Part shown: piece by piece, positions 1 through 8,671 of the stretch
Numbering within the stretch: position 1 is the first letter of the stretch
Layout of the letters: each line of letters opens with the position of its first letter
NCBI RefSeq assembly: GCF_011605345.1
Contig: NZ_JAAOXM010000001.1
Coordinates: 620,001-684,000 of the forward strand
Source of the DNA: Burkholderia sp. D-99
Lineage (GTDB): Bacteria > Pseudomonadota > Gammaproteobacteria > Burkholderiales > Burkholderiaceae
DNA length: 64,000 nt
Direction of reading: 5' to 3'
The notes under the pieces: generated by a model
Told to the model about the DNA's origin: nothing
What the model saw: only the letters and a program-made list of their open reading frames with translations
Database searches by the model: none
Program-made: the position numbers and the translations under genes

Positions 1-588
1 CATGTGCCGATCTATTTCGGCGGCTCGTCGCCGGCTGCGCTGGCGGTTGCGGGCGAGCATGCCGATGTCTACATGACGTGGGGCGAGCCGCTCGATTCGG
101 TGCGCGAGCAGATCGCGCGCGTGCGTGCGGCCGCCGCGCCGTTCGGGCGCACGCCGCGCATCAGCGTGTCGTTCCGGCCGATCGTCGCCGCCACCGAGGC
201 GGCCGCATGGGAGAAGGCCGAGGCGATCCGCGAGCGCGTGCGCGCGGCGCGGCTCGCGAACGGCCAGCCGATTGCCGGCCACACGCCGCAGAATGCAGGC
301 TCGCAACGGCTGATGGCGGCGGCCGCGCAGGGCGACGTGCTCGACGAGCGGCTGTGGATGGGCGTCGCGAACCTGACCGGCGCGCGCTGGAATTCGACCG
401 CGCTGGTCGGCACGCCCGAACAGGTCGCGCGCGCGCTCGGTGCGTATTACCGGCTCGGCGTGTCGACGTTCCTGATTCGCGGGTTCGATCCGCTCGACGA
501 TGCGCTCGACTACGGGCGCGACCTCATTCCGGCGATTCATGCGCAGGTCGCGGAGCTCGACCGGTATCACGCGGCGGCGTCGGCGTAG
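1..588 (+). CDS. SsuD-like flavin-dependent monooxygenase, C-terminal part (5' truncated)
   Basis: The reading frame is open from the first base of the window, so the N-terminal half lies outside. The visible ~195 residues match the C-terminal part of alkanesulfonate monooxygenase/LLM-class enzymes: an early YFGGSS motif, then LVGTPEQVARAL and the STFLIRGFDPLDDA block near the end. SsuD enzymes use FMNH2 and O2 to release sulfite from alkanesulfonates in the cytoplasm. The gene converges on the minus-strand ABC/LLM operon that follows, and a strong hairpin separates the two. Assignment to the LLM superfamily is firm; the exact substrate is inferred. Confidence 0.85.
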   Translation, partial: HVPIYFGGSSPAALAVAGEHADVYMTWGEPLDSVREQIARVRAAAAPFGRTPRISVSFRPIVAATEAAAWEKAEAIRERVRAARLANGQPIAGHTPQNAGSQRLMAAAAQGDVLDERLWMGVANLTGARWNSTALVGTPEQVARALGAYYRLGVSTFLIRGFDPLDDALDYGRDLIPAIHAQVAELDRYHAAASA

Positions 589-625
589 ACACATCGCGGC
601 GCAACGACGTACGGGCTGCTTCGAT

Positions 626-661
626 TCGCCCCGGCATTTCCGTTGCGGGATGCCGGGGCGA
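626..661. terminator. Perfect 12-bp hairpin between convergent genes
   Basis: Perfect inverted repeat with arms at 626-637 and 650-661 (12 bp each, GC-rich) and a 12-nt loop. It lies 38 bp after the SsuD-like stop and 31 bp after the stop of the facing substrate-binding protein gene. This is the expected position of a bidirectional terminator. No clear T-tract follows on either strand, so intrinsic termination may be weak. Confidence 0.55.
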
Positions 662-692
662 TGTCATGTTGATCGTCGACGTATCGACGCCT

Positions 693-1625
693 TCAGAACG
701 ACGGCAACCCCGGCGGATTGGTTTCGGCGCGCGCGATCGCCTCGCTCTGCAAGCCCCAGCGCGCGAGCGCCTGCCCGTAGCGACCGCTGCCGATCAGCGC
801 GTTCGTCGCCAGCGTCAGCGCGGGTGCGAGGCCGCTGCCGCGGCGCGTCGCGATCGCGACATCGGCATTGTTGGGCCAACCCGCATTGACGACGCCGACA
901 CGGCGGATCTTGCCGGTGCGCGCGGCCTCGTACGCGAGCGATGCGTTCGGGTTCAGCTCCGCATCGGCGCGGCCCGACAGCAGCGCGACGCGCGACGCCG
1001 CATCGTCGTCGAAATATTGCAGCTCGGCCGGCTTCAGCCCCTGCGCCACGTTGCGCTTGTTCCACTCGAGCAGGATGCGCTCCTGGCTCGTCCCCGCGCC
1101 CGTGATGATGCGCAGGCCGGCGATGTCCTTCGGCTCGGCGATCGTCGCGATCGGGCTGCCGGTGCGCACGTAGAAGCCGTGCAGCCCGAGCCGGTAGGTC
1201 GTGAAATCGTATTTCTCCTTGCGCTTCTCGGTTACGCCGACGTTGGAGATCACCGCATCGTACTTGCCGGACGTCAGCCCGAGCGGCCAGTCGGCCCAAG
1301 CGATCGGCACCAGCGCGAGCGTGCGGCCGAGCGCGTCGGCGACGAGCTGTGCATAGTCGGGATCGGCGCCGACCACGGTGCGCGCGTCGGTCGCGTAGGT
1401 CGACACGGGCGGCGCGTGCGGTGAAATCGCGACCGTGAACGCGCCTTCGCGTACCCAACGATAGCCGGCTGCCGCGCGGATCGCCGCGTCGTCGCGTTGC
1501 GCACGCACGCGGCCGGCCTGGCGCGGGTCGAGGTCCGCCGTCGCGGCGGCCGCGTGCGCCACATGCCACGGCAGGCCCGTTGCCGCGACCAGTGCGGCGG
1601 TCATGAACTGGCGTCGGTCGGTCAT
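693..1625 (-). CDS. ABC transporter substrate-binding protein (amino-acid type), paralog 1
   Basis: 310 residues with a secretion signal ([19 protein letters not shown], cleavage near AHA). It reads as a family-3 periplasmic binding protein for amino acids or amino-acid-like sulfur compounds: a [13 protein letters not shown] strand, a [20 protein letters not shown] block and the [15 protein letters not shown] region. It ends in TNPPGLPSF and is clearly a paralog of the binding protein at 5985-6932. It is the last gene of the minus-strand operon, 34 bp after the fused permease-ATPase, and so is probably one of its receptors. The ligand is not determined by the sequence. Confidence 0.88.
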   Translation of the reverse strand: MTDRRQFMTAALVAATGLPWHVAHAAAATADLDPRQAGRVRAQRDDAAIRAAAGYRWVREGAFTVAISPHAPPVSTYATDARTVVGADPDYAQLVADALGRTLALVPIAWADWPLGLTSGKYDAVISNVGVTEKRKEKYDFTTYRLGLHGFYVRTGSPIATIAEPKDIAGLRIITGAGTSQERILLEWNKRNVAQGLKPAELQYFDDDAASRVALLSGRADAELNPNASLAYEAARTGKIRRVGVVNAGWPNNADVAIATRRGSGLAPALTLATNALIGSGRYGQALARWGLQSEAIARAETNPPGLPSF

Positions 1626-1659
1626 CGTGCGGCACCTCGCAAGCCGGCAGCGGCGCGCA

Positions 1660-3447
1660 TCACAGCACCCGCGACAGGAACGCGCGGGTGCGCGGATGCG
1701 TCGGCGCGTCGAGCACGACGGCCGGCGGCCCGGATTCGACGATGCGCCCGCGCTCCATGAACAGCACGTTGTCCGCGACTTCGCGCGCGAAGCCGATCTC
1801 GTGCGTGACGATCACGAGCGTCGTGCCCGAGCGTGCGAGTTCCTTGATCACGTCAAGCACTTCGTTCACGAGTTCCGGGTCGAGCGCCGACGTCGGTTCG
1901 TCGAACAGCAGCACCTTCGGGCGCAACGCGAGCGCCCGCGCGATCGCGACGCGCTGCTGCTGGCCGCCCGAGAGCTGGCGCGGATACGCGTCGGCCTTAT
2001 CCGCGAGACCGACGCGGGCGAGCAGCGTGCGGGCGATGCGCTCTGCGGCGTCGCGCGTGATGCCGCCGACGACGACCGGTGCCTCGACCAGGTTCTCGAG
2101 CACCGTCAGGTGCGGGAACAGGTTGAAGTTCTGGAACACCATCCCGACGGCCGTGCGCCGCGTCAGCACGTCGTGTTCCTTCAGCTCGTAGAGCACGTCG
2201 CCGTCGCGGCGATAGCCGATCAGTTCGCCGTCGATGTCGATGAAGCCGTCGTCGACGCGCTCGAGATGGTTGATCGTGCGCAGCAGCGTCGACTTGCCCG
2301 AGCCCGACGGCCCGACGATCACGGTCACGCTGCCGCGCGGCGCGACGAACGAGACGTTGTCGAGCACGCGCTGCATGCCGAACTGTTTCGATACGCCATG
2401 CACGGCCACTTCGCCGCCGGCGCGCGGCGCGACGGCAACCGTACCGGCATCGACTTCGGCGCGTGCGATCGACGCGTCGCGGCGAGACCTGACACGCCGC
2501 CACAGCACGCCGAGGCGCGCGAGCGCGAACGTGACGACGGACGGCGGCGGGTTGCGCAGCGCACCGCGCGCATAGTGCCGCTCGACCTGCACCTGGATGG
2601 CCGACAGCACGGTCAGGATGATCAGGTACCAGACGGTGGCGACCATCAGCAGCGGGATCACCTCGAGATTGCGGCGATAGATCACCTGCACCGTATAGAA
2701 CAGCTCCGGCATCGCGAGCACGTAGACCATCGACGTGCCTTTCGCGAGCATGATCAGGTCGTTGAACGCGGTCGGCAGGATCGCGCGCATCGCCTGCGGC
2801 AGCACGATCCGCGTGGTCTGGCGGCCGCGCGGCAGCCCGAGCGCGGCGGCCGCTTCGAGCTGGCCCTGGTCGACCGCGAGAATGCCGCCGCGGATCACCT
2901 CGGCGGAAAACGCCGCGTGGTGCAGCGTGAGGCCGAGCACGGCCGCGAGGAACGGGCTGATCAGGTCGGTCGTCGGCGTGTCGAACCACACGATGTCGGT
3001 GAACGGCACGCCGAGCCGCACATGCTCGTACAGGTAGCCGAGGTTGTTCAGGATCAGCAGCAGCACGATCAGCGGAATCGACCGGAACAGCCACACGAAG
3101 GCCCACGCGCTTGCCGACAGCAACCGCGAACGCGACAGCCGGGCCAGCGCGACGAACGCGCCGAGCACGAGGCCGAACACCGCGCCGAGCGCGGTCAGCA
3201 CCAGCGTGCGCACGAGCCCCGACAGCACCGGCGGCGACAGGAACCATTCGGCGAACACCGGCCAGCCCCATTGCGGGTTGCCGAGTATCGAATGCAGGAC
3301 GATCGCGATCATCGCGACGGCGAGCACGGTGCCGGCCGTGCGCGACCGGTGGCGCGCGGGCACGATCCGGAAACGCGTGCCGGGCTCGCGCGCGCCGGGG
3401 GAAGAGAGCGGCGGCAGCGCGCCGCCGAGGTGGGTCGTGTCGCTCAT
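1660..3447 (-). CDS. Fused amino-acid ABC permease-ATPase
   Basis: 595 residues. The N-terminal ~330 residues are a HisM/GlnP-type inner-membrane permease with several hydrophobic helices and the [14 protein letters not shown] coupling loop. The C-terminal ~250 residues are a GlnQ-type ATPase with Walker [10 protein letters not shown], signature [15 protein letters not shown] and Walker [15 protein letters not shown]. These are usually two genes; here one chain carries both, so a homodimer would form a full importer. The start MSDTTHLGG was chosen because the frame upstream is arginine-rich, non-conserved sequence. The flanking binding proteins and monooxygenases suggest import of an organosulfur or modified amino acid. 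Confidence 0.92.
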   Translation of the reverse strand: MSDTTHLGGALPPLSSPGAREPGTRFRIVPARHRSRTAGTVLAVAMIAIVLHSILGNPQWGWPVFAEWFLSPPVLSGLVRTLVLTALGAVFGLVLGAFVALARLSRSRLLSASAWAFVWLFRSIPLIVLLLILNNLGYLYEHVRLGVPFTDIVWFDTPTTDLISPFLAAVLGLTLHHAAFSAEVIRGGILAVDQGQLEAAAALGLPRGRQTTRIVLPQAMRAILPTAFNDLIMLAKGTSMVYVLAMPELFYTVQVIYRRNLEVIPLLMVATVWYLIILTVLSAIQVQVERHYARGALRNPPPSVVTFALARLGVLWRRVRSRRDASIARAEVDAGTVAVAPRAGGEVAVHGVSKQFGMQRVLDNVSFVAPRGSVTVIVGPSGSGKSTLLRTINHLERVDDGFIDIDGELIGYRRDGDVLYELKEHDVLTRRTAVGMVFQNFNLFPHLTVLENLVEAPVVVGGITRDAAERIARTLLARVGLADKADAYPRQLSGGQQQRVAIARALALRPKVLLFDEPTSALDPELVNEVLDVIKELARSGTTLVIVTHEIGFAREVADNVLFMERGRIVESGPPAVVLDAPTHPRTRAFLSRVL

Positions 3448-3511
3448 GTCGGTGGAAATCCTCGAATCGGGCGGGCGGGCGCGCCGCGCACGGGCGGCGC
3501 GGCGGCGGGTG

Positions 3512-4864
3512 TCAGGCGTGCGCTTCGGCGGCCGGTTCGTGCGACGCGTCAGGCGCCGCGTGGCGGCTTGCCTTGCGCGGCAGGCCAAGGTGGTCGCGCA
3601 GCGTCGCGCCGGGCAGGTCGCGGCTGTAGCGCCCGCGTGCCTCGAGCGCCGGGATCACGAGTTCGACGAAATCTTCCACACCTTGCGCCTGCACGGCAAA
3701 GCCGAGGATGAAGCCGTCGCCGGCGCCTGCGTCGTGCCAGCGGATCAGCTCGTCGGCGACATGCTCGGCCGTGCCGATGAAGTTCGGGCGCGGCGTGGCG
3801 ACCGCGAGCGCCGTCTCGCGCAGCGACAGCCCTTTCTGTTTCGCGTCGGCCTTGATCCGGTCGGTGGTCGAGCGGAAGCTGTTGCGGCCGAGCTCGCCAA
3901 GTTCCGGGAACGGCGCGTCGAGCGCGTACTGCGTGAAATCGTGGTGATCGAAATAGCGGCCCAGATAGGCGAGCGCCTCGTCGATCGTCAGCAGGTCGCG
4001 GATCGCCTGGTATTTGTCCTCGGCCTCGGCGGCCGTGCGGCCGACGATCGGCCCGATGCCGGGGAAGATCTTCACGTCGCTGCCTTGCCGGCCGTGCTCG
4101 ATCGCGCTCTGCTTCACGCGCCGCGTGAACGCGGCCGTTTCGTCGAGCGACGGCGAATGCGTGAACACGGCATCCGCATACTTGCCCGCGAGCCCGATGC
4201 CGGTGTCGGACGAACCGGCCTGGAAGATCACCGGCTGCCCCTGCGGGGAGCGCTGGATGTTGAGCGGGCCCGCGACCTGGAAGAAGCGGCCGTGGTGATC
4301 GAGCGTGTGGAGCTTGTCGCGATCGAAGAAGCGGCCGGTCGCGCGGTCGCGCACGAAGGCGTCGTCGTCCCAGCTGTCCCACAGGCCCTGCACGACGTCG
4401 AGGTATTCGTCGGCGATCTCGTAGCGCAATGCGTGATCGGGATGCGCCTTGCCGAAATTCTTCGCGGTGCCTTCGAGCGGCGTCGTCACAACGTTCCAGC
4501 CCGCGCGCCCGCCGCTGATCGCGTCGAGCGACGCGAGCTGGCGGGCGACCGTGAACGGCTCGCTGTACGACGTCGAGATCGTGCCCGCGAGCCCGATCTT
4601 CTTCGTCGCGACCGCAAGCGCCGACAGCACGGTCAGCGGCTCGAAGCGGTTCAGGAAGTGCGGGATCGACTTCTCGTTGATGTAGAGGCCGTCCGCGACG
4701 AACGCGAATGCGATGCCGGCGGCTTCCGCCTTGCGGGCGTTACCGATCGCGAAATCGAGATTGATGCTCGCGTCCGGCGGGTTGCTCGGGTGCCGCCATG
4801 CGTTCATGTGGCTGCCTGCGCCTTGCAGCATCAGGCCGAAAGGGATCGATCGTCGGGTCGTCAT
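3512..4864 (-). CDS. NtaA/SnaA/DszA-type flavin-dependent monooxygenase
   Basis: 450 residues, normal for the NtaA/SnaA/DszA (and Bacillus YtnJ/YxeK) branch of LLM-class FMNH2-dependent monooxygenases. Visible family features include FGLMLQGAGSHMNAWRHP near the start, FAFVADGLYINEKS, the ISGGRAGWNVVTTPLEG block and NFGKAHPDHALRYEIADEY. Members oxidise nitrogen- or sulfur-containing substrates and need a flavin reductase, which is not in this window. The start MTTRRSIPFG lies 7 bp after the end of the next LLM gene, so the two are co-transcribed. A role in oxidative C-S cleavage of an imported thioether amino acid is inferred from context. Confidence 0.9.
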   Translation of the reverse strand: MTTRRSIPFGLMLQGAGSHMNAWRHPSNPPDASINLDFAIGNARKAEAAGIAFAFVADGLYINEKSIPHFLNRFEPLTVLSALAVATKKIGLAGTISTSYSEPFTVARQLASLDAISGGRAGWNVVTTPLEGTAKNFGKAHPDHALRYEIADEYLDVVQGLWDSWDDDAFVRDRATGRFFDRDKLHTLDHHGRFFQVAGPLNIQRSPQGQPVIFQAGSSDTGIGLAGKYADAVFTHSPSLDETAAFTRRVKQSAIEHGRQGSDVKIFPGIGPIVGRTAAEAEDKYQAIRDLLTIDEALAYLGRYFDHHDFTQYALDAPFPELGELGRNSFRSTTDRIKADAKQKGLSLRETALAVATPRPNFIGTAEHVADELIRWHDAGAGDGFILGFAVQAQGVEDFVELVIPALEARGRYSRDLPGATLRDHLGLPRKASRHAAPDASHEPAAEAHA

Positions 4865-4871
4865 GGGAGCG

Positions 4872-5921
4872 TCACGCGTTCTGGTCAGGGGAAAGGAAAC
4901 GGTCGGCCGCGAGGGCCGCCTGCAACGGCGTGGCCGACAGCGCGCCGCCGAGCCATTCGGCCGAGGCGAGCCGTGCCGCATAGTCGGTCACCGGCGAATC
5001 GATCACGAACGCATCGACGTCGAGCCGCCGGCTCAGCGCATCGAGCGCGCGGTGCACGCGCTCGGGGGTATCGGCCAGCACCGTCGGGCGCAGCTCGTCG
5101 ATCCGGTAGTCGGACGCGCCGCTCTGCCGCGCGAATTCGGCGGCCGCCTGTGCGCTGGCGAGGTTGAAGCTCTGGCCGCCCGCGAACTGCAGCTTGAAGA
5201 TCTTCAGCGGCCCGATCAGTTGCTCGGCCTCGTCGCGCGTCGGCGCGGCCACCGCGTACAGCGCGACCAGCGGCCGGGTGCCGCCCGCGCTGCGATACGC
5301 GTCCAGCGAGCGTTCGATGTTCGCGTCATCGCCGTTGAAATGCCCCGCGTAGCAGAAGCGCCAGCCGTTGCGCGCGGCGAGCGCGCCGCTTTCCGGCGAG
5401 CCGCCGAGCAGGATGCGTTCGGGCGCCTGCGGCGGCACGGGCAGCGCGACCGCGCCGGCGAGCGGGTGATCCTCGGCCACGCCCCAGCCGAGAAACGCGT
5501 CGAGTTCCGCGAGCTGGCCCGCGAAGTCCGGCTTGCGCGCCTTGTCGTGGAACCACTGCAGCGCGCGCGTGGTCAGCGGCAACCCGCCGGGTGCCTTGCC
5601 GACGCCGAGATCGACGCGGCCCGGCGCGAGCGCGGCCAGCACCTTGAAGGTTTCGGCGACCTTGAACGGGCTGTAGTGCTGCAGCATCACGCCGCCCGAG
5701 CCGACGCGGATGCGCGACGTATGCGCGAGCAGGTGTGTGACGACGATCTCTGGCGCCGAGCTGGCGAAGCCTGGCGTGCCGTGATGCTCGGCGACCCAGA
5801 AGCGCTCGTAGCCGAGCTGTTCGGCGCGCTGCGCGAGCGTCGTGGTGAAGCGCAGCGCGTCGGCGGCGTTCGCGCCGTCGGCGATCGGACTCTTGTCCAG
5901 CAACGAAAGCGAGTAAGACAT
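4872..5921 (-). CDS. MsnO8-family luciferase-like flavin oxidoreductase
   Basis: 349 residues. The opening LSLLDKSPIADG, the FWVAEHHGTPGFASSAPE motif, IRVGSGGVMLQHYSP and the APGRVDLGVGKAPGG segment are typical of the bacterial luciferase-like MsnO8/YtmO group. It belongs to a different LLM subfamily from the adjacent NtaA-type enzyme, so the operon encodes two distinct flavin-dependent oxidations. It sits between the second binding protein and the NtaA-type gene on the minus strand. The substrate is unknown; a role in organosulfur use is inferred from the neighbours. Confidence 0.9.
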   Translation of the reverse strand: MSYSLSLLDKSPIADGANAADALRFTTTLAQRAEQLGYERFWVAEHHGTPGFASSAPEIVVTHLLAHTSRIRVGSGGVMLQHYSPFKVAETFKVLAALAPGRVDLGVGKAPGGLPLTTRALQWFHDKARKPDFAGQLAELDAFLGWGVAEDHPLAGAVALPVPPQAPERILLGGSPESGALAARNGWRFCYAGHFNGDDANIERSLDAYRSAGGTRPLVALYAVAAPTRDEAEQLIGPLKIFKLQFAGGQSFNLASAQAAAEFARQSGASDYRIDELRPTVLADTPERVHRALDALSRRLDVDAFVIDSPVTDYAARLASAEWLGGALSATPLQAALAADRFLSPDQNA

Positions 5922-5984
5922 GGTGAGCGGCGTTCCTGCCTGAGAGTGAAATGAGCGTGACGGGACGGTGGGCGGGCGCGCCGC

Positions 5985-6932
5985 TCAGCTCTTTGGCAGC
6001 CCCGGCGGATTCGTGCGCGACTGGTCGATCGCTTCGGAGGCGAGGTTCCAGCGGTCGAGCACCTGCTGGTAGCGGCCGTTCCTGATCAACCCGTTCAGCG
6101 CGACGGTCAGCGGATCGGCGAGCCCGCTGCCGCGGCGCGTCGCGATCGCGATGTCGGCCGTGCGCGGCCAGCCGCCGCTGATTGCGCCGACGAGCCGCGT
6201 CTTGCCTTGCTGCGCGCTCTGGTACGCGAGCACCGAGTTCACGCTGAACACGACATCGGCGCGGCCCGACTGCACGGCGACGATGCGCATCGCCTGGTCG
6301 TCGTAGTACTGGATTTGCACGGGTTTCAGCCCGTGCGCGACGTTCTCGCGATCCCACGCGAGCAGGATCTTTTCCTGGTTGGTGCCGGCGTCGGTCACGA
6401 CGCGCAGCCCCGCGACGTCCTTGGGCTCGCGGATCGCCTGGATCTTGCTGTCGTTGCGCACGTAGAAGCCGACCTGGTCCTTGCGGTAGGTCGAGAAATC
6501 GAACTTCTGCTTGCGCTCCTCGGTGACGGTGACGTTCGAGACCACCGCGTCGACTTTCCCGGATTCGAGCGCGAGCGGCCAGTCGGCCCATGAGAGCGCG
6601 ACGATCTTCAGCTTGCGGCCGAGACTGTCAGACACGAGCTGGCCGACGTCGGCGTCGAAGCCGATCACCGTGCGCGCATCGGTCGCATACGAGCTGATCG
6701 GCGGCAGGCTCGGCGCGATGCCGATCGTCAGCGTGCCCGGTTCGGCGAACTTGAACGACGCCGGCACCGCGCGCTCGACTGCCGCATCGGCCACGCCGCG
6801 CGGTCGGCTGCGCTGTTCCGGGCTCAAGTCGAACGTTGCGGCGGCCGCGGCTGCGGCGAACGCGGTCAGGCCGATCAACGCGGTGGCCAGCGTGCGCGCG
6901 GCACGGGAAGAAAGCGGTACGGCTCGTTGCAT
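5985..6932 (-). CDS. ABC transporter substrate-binding protein (amino-acid type), paralog 2
   Basis: 315 residues starting MQRAVPLSSRAARTLATAL, a Sec signal peptide with an alanine-rich hydrophobic core. It has the same architecture as the protein at 693-1625 ([57 protein letters not shown]) and the same C-terminal signature TNPPGLPKS. It lies between the GNAT and MsnO8-type genes and probably feeds the same fused transporter. Two diverged receptors for one transporter could widen ligand range. An upstream in-frame extension exists but lacks a signal peptide, so this start is preferred. Confidence 0.9.
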   Translation of the reverse strand: MQRAVPLSSRAARTLATALIGLTAFAAAAAAATFDLSPEQRSRPRGVADAAVERAVPASFKFAEPGTLTIGIAPSLPPISSYATDARTVIGFDADVGQLVSDSLGRKLKIVALSWADWPLALESGKVDAVVSNVTVTEERKQKFDFSTYRKDQVGFYVRNDSKIQAIREPKDVAGLRVVTDAGTNQEKILLAWDRENVAHGLKPVQIQYYDDQAMRIVAVQSGRADVVFSVNSVLAYQSAQQGKTRLVGAISGGWPRTADIAIATRRGSGLADPLTVALNGLIRNGRYQQVLDRWNLASEAIDQSRTNPPGLPKS

Positions 6933-6988
6933 GAAAGCGTCCTGTGGTGGCAAGCGGTAATCGGAGGGAGGTGGGGGCGCGGCGGCGG

Positions 6989-7555
6989 TCAGCGCGGCAG
7001 CGCCGGTTCGGGCACGGGCGCCCACAGGTCGGCCAGCGTCGACGTGCGCGACGGATCGGCGAGATCTTTGCCGAACCGCAGGTGGTAATGCACCTCGGGG
7101 GCGATCGACGAATCGAACAGCCGCGTATAGCCGGTGCGGTCGTACAGCGCCCATGCTTCGGGCTGGCGAAAACCGGTGGTCAGGTAGATGCGGCGATAGC
7201 CTTGCTGCGCGGCGCGCCGTTCGAGCGCCTCGACGATGAGGCGTGCGAGGCCCTGGCGGCGCAGGTCCGTGCGGGTCCAGATGCGTTTGAGCTCGGCGGT
7301 CTGCGCGTCGTAGCGCTTGAACGCGCCGCCGCCGATCGTCTCGCCGTCGCGCAGCAGCAGCACGAAAGCGCCTTCGGGCGGCGCGAACAGCTCGGCCGGG
7401 TAGCGTGCGAGCTCGTCGCGCGCAGACGCGCGGCTGTCGGGGCGATACGCGTTGTAACGGGTCGAATATTCGTCGATCAGCGCGTCGATCAGCGGTTGCG
7501 CGCGGACGTCGAGCGGTGTCGTGTCGATGATGCGGTCGGTCGTGGCCATGGGCAT
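6989..7555 (-). CDS. GNAT-family N-acetyltransferase
   Basis: About 188 residues. The acetyl-CoA binding motif A is visible in LKRIWTRTDLRRQGLARLIVE (R/Q-x-x-G-x-A type), followed by ALERRAAQQGYRRIYLTT and a FRQPEAWALYDRTGYTRL motif B region. It is the first gene of the minus-strand operon, 56 bp before the second binding protein. In Bacillus ytm/yxe operons an equivalent acetyltransferase N-acetylates the imported S-substituted cysteine before oxidation; the same role is inferred here. Two in-frame ATGs, at 7555 and 7549, are both plausible starts. Confidence 0.85.
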   Translation of the reverse strand: MPMATTDRIIDTTPLDVRAQPLIDALIDEYSTRYNAYRPDSRASARDELARYPAELFAPPEGAFVLLLRDGETIGGGAFKRYDAQTAELKRIWTRTDLRRQGLARLIVEALERRAAQQGYRRIYLTTGFRQPEAWALYDRTGYTRLFDSSIAPEVHYHLRFGKDLADPSRTSTLADLWAPVPEPALPR

Positions 7556-7867
7556 CGCGAAGGGCGCGCGATGCGGACGTTCCTGGCGGGGTGCGGGCAC
7601 GCGGCCCGTCCGGTCTGTTCCGTTATCGCGGCGCGGTTGTCGTGATGGCGGCGGCCGGTGCGCATCCTGCGGTGATGCAGGTGGCGGGCCGCCGCCGTTT
7701 TGAACACGTTAGCGGCGCGGCCGGCAAAGGCGAACGAAGCAATTTCGATAAGGATTTCGCGGCGGACGTCAGAAGGCTTGCAGCGGGAGTGGGGTGGGGA
7801 TGACGGGGAGCGCGCGCATGCGTCGGAGCCGGTGCCTGACGCATGCGCGATGCCGACCGGCGAGCGC

Positions 7868-8275
7868 CTAGGCCGCCCGGACTTCGGCGAGCAGATCGGG
7901 GTGACGGTCGAGGATCTTCAGCAATTTCACGAGGGCGAGCGGCGGATTCGTCTTGCCTGTCTCGTAACGGGAGAACGCGTTGACGCCGCCGCCGAAAATC
8001 TCGGCCGCCTCGCGCTGATCCAGCCTCAGCTTCTTGCGCACCTTCGCGATGTACTTCGGGTCGACGATGGTCGCGTTCACCTGCTTGTTGAACTCGGCGA
8101 TCGCTTCGCCGAGACGGGTCGCCTCGTCGAGATCCAGTACCGATTCCCCGCAGGCCGGGCAGAAATCGCCGGTGATATCGCGGACGACAGTCGACCGGCC
8201 CTTGTAGGTATAGGGGATGTCTCGCGTGTCGCGGACCAGCTTCGCGGCACCGCATGCAGGGCACTTCATTTTCAT
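7868..8275 (-). CDS. mqsA: MqsA antitoxin (zinc-ribbon plus HTH)
   Basis: 135 residues. The N-terminus has two CxxC pairs (CPAC near residue 5 and CPAC near 39) forming the zinc-binding domain that neutralises MqsR. The C-terminus is an HTH/XRE domain with the diagnostic AEIFGGGVNAFSRYE recognition helix seen in E. coli MqsA. The start overlaps the mqsR stop by 4 bp (ATGA), which fixes toxin-first order and translational coupling. MqsA normally represses its own promoter by binding an inverted repeat upstream of mqsR, and such a repeat is present at 8578-8609. Confidence 0.95.
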   Translation of the reverse strand: MKMKCPACGAAKLVRDTRDIPYTYKGRSTVVRDITGDFCPACGESVLDLDEATRLGEAIAEFNKQVNATIVDPKYIAKVRKKLRLDQREAAEIFGGGVNAFSRYETGKTNPPLALVKLLKILDRHPDLLAEVRAA

Positions 8276-8568
8276 CGCTCCTTGAAAGACACGATCAGCA
8301 CATCGTCGATCACCGTCAGTTTCAGGTACACGTCGCCACGCACCGTCAACGGCCGGTAGACGTCCTGCCAGATCGTGTGGTCGGCGTACGTCGTCATGCT
8401 CTTGTGGAAGTCGAGGTCGGACAGCGACATCACGACATCGAGCGCCTCCCTTTCCGTGAAACCCAGTTGCCGGGCGCCGAATACCGCACTCGTGGTGAAC
8501 CGGACCTGGCCGGATTCGACCAGCGCCTTGACGTGAGGCAGCTTGCAATGAGGCCTTCTCTTTTCCAT
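8272..8568 (-). CDS. mqsR: MqsR mRNA interferase toxin
   Basis: 98 residues, the same length as E. coli MqsR. Close family identity is visible in FHKSMTTYADHTIWQDVYRP and in the C-terminal VIDDVLIVSFKER. MqsR is a RelE/YoeB-fold ribonuclease that cleaves mRNA at GCU codons and drives growth arrest and persistence. The catalytic-region residues KSMTTY and the final lysine/arginine-rich tail are present, so it looks intact. It precedes and overlaps mqsA. No Shine-Dalgarno sequence precedes the ATG, and the predicted transcription start falls at or within a base or two of it. Confidence 0.96.
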   Translation of the reverse strand: MEKRRPHCKLPHVKALVESGQVRFTTSAVFGARQLGFTEREALDVVMSLSDLDFHKSMTTYADHTIWQDVYRPLTVRGDVYLKLTVIDDVLIVSFKER

Positions 8569-8573
8569 TGGCG

Positions 8574-8601
8574 ATCATAACCAAGTAAGTTAATTTGTCA
8601 A
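8574..8601 (-). promoter_or_regulatory. mqsRA sigma-70-type promoter
   Basis: Read on the minus strand there is a perfect -35 TTGACA (8601-8596), a 16-bp spacer and a near-perfect -10 TATGAT (8579-8574). Transcription would start 6-8 nt further on, about position 8567, which is essentially the mqsR ATG (8568). The mRNA would therefore be leaderless or nearly so. Confidence 0.75.
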
Positions 8602-8609
8602 GTTGGTTA
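8578..8609. promoter_or_regulatory. Inverted repeat bracketing the mqsRA promoter (putative MqsA operator)
   Basis: Perfect 7-bp arms TAACCAA (8578-8584) and TTGGTTA (8603-8609) lie 18 bp apart. They overlap the -10 and the upstream side of the -35. The E. coli MqsA operator has AACC...GGTT half-sites, and the same core tetranucleotides are here with wider spacing. Autorepression by MqsA is inferred. Confidence 0.6.
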
Positions 8610-8671
8610 ATGGCGAGCGCATGCCGTCCGCCATGACTGGCAGACAGCGTGGAAAAGAGAGGGATCCGGTG

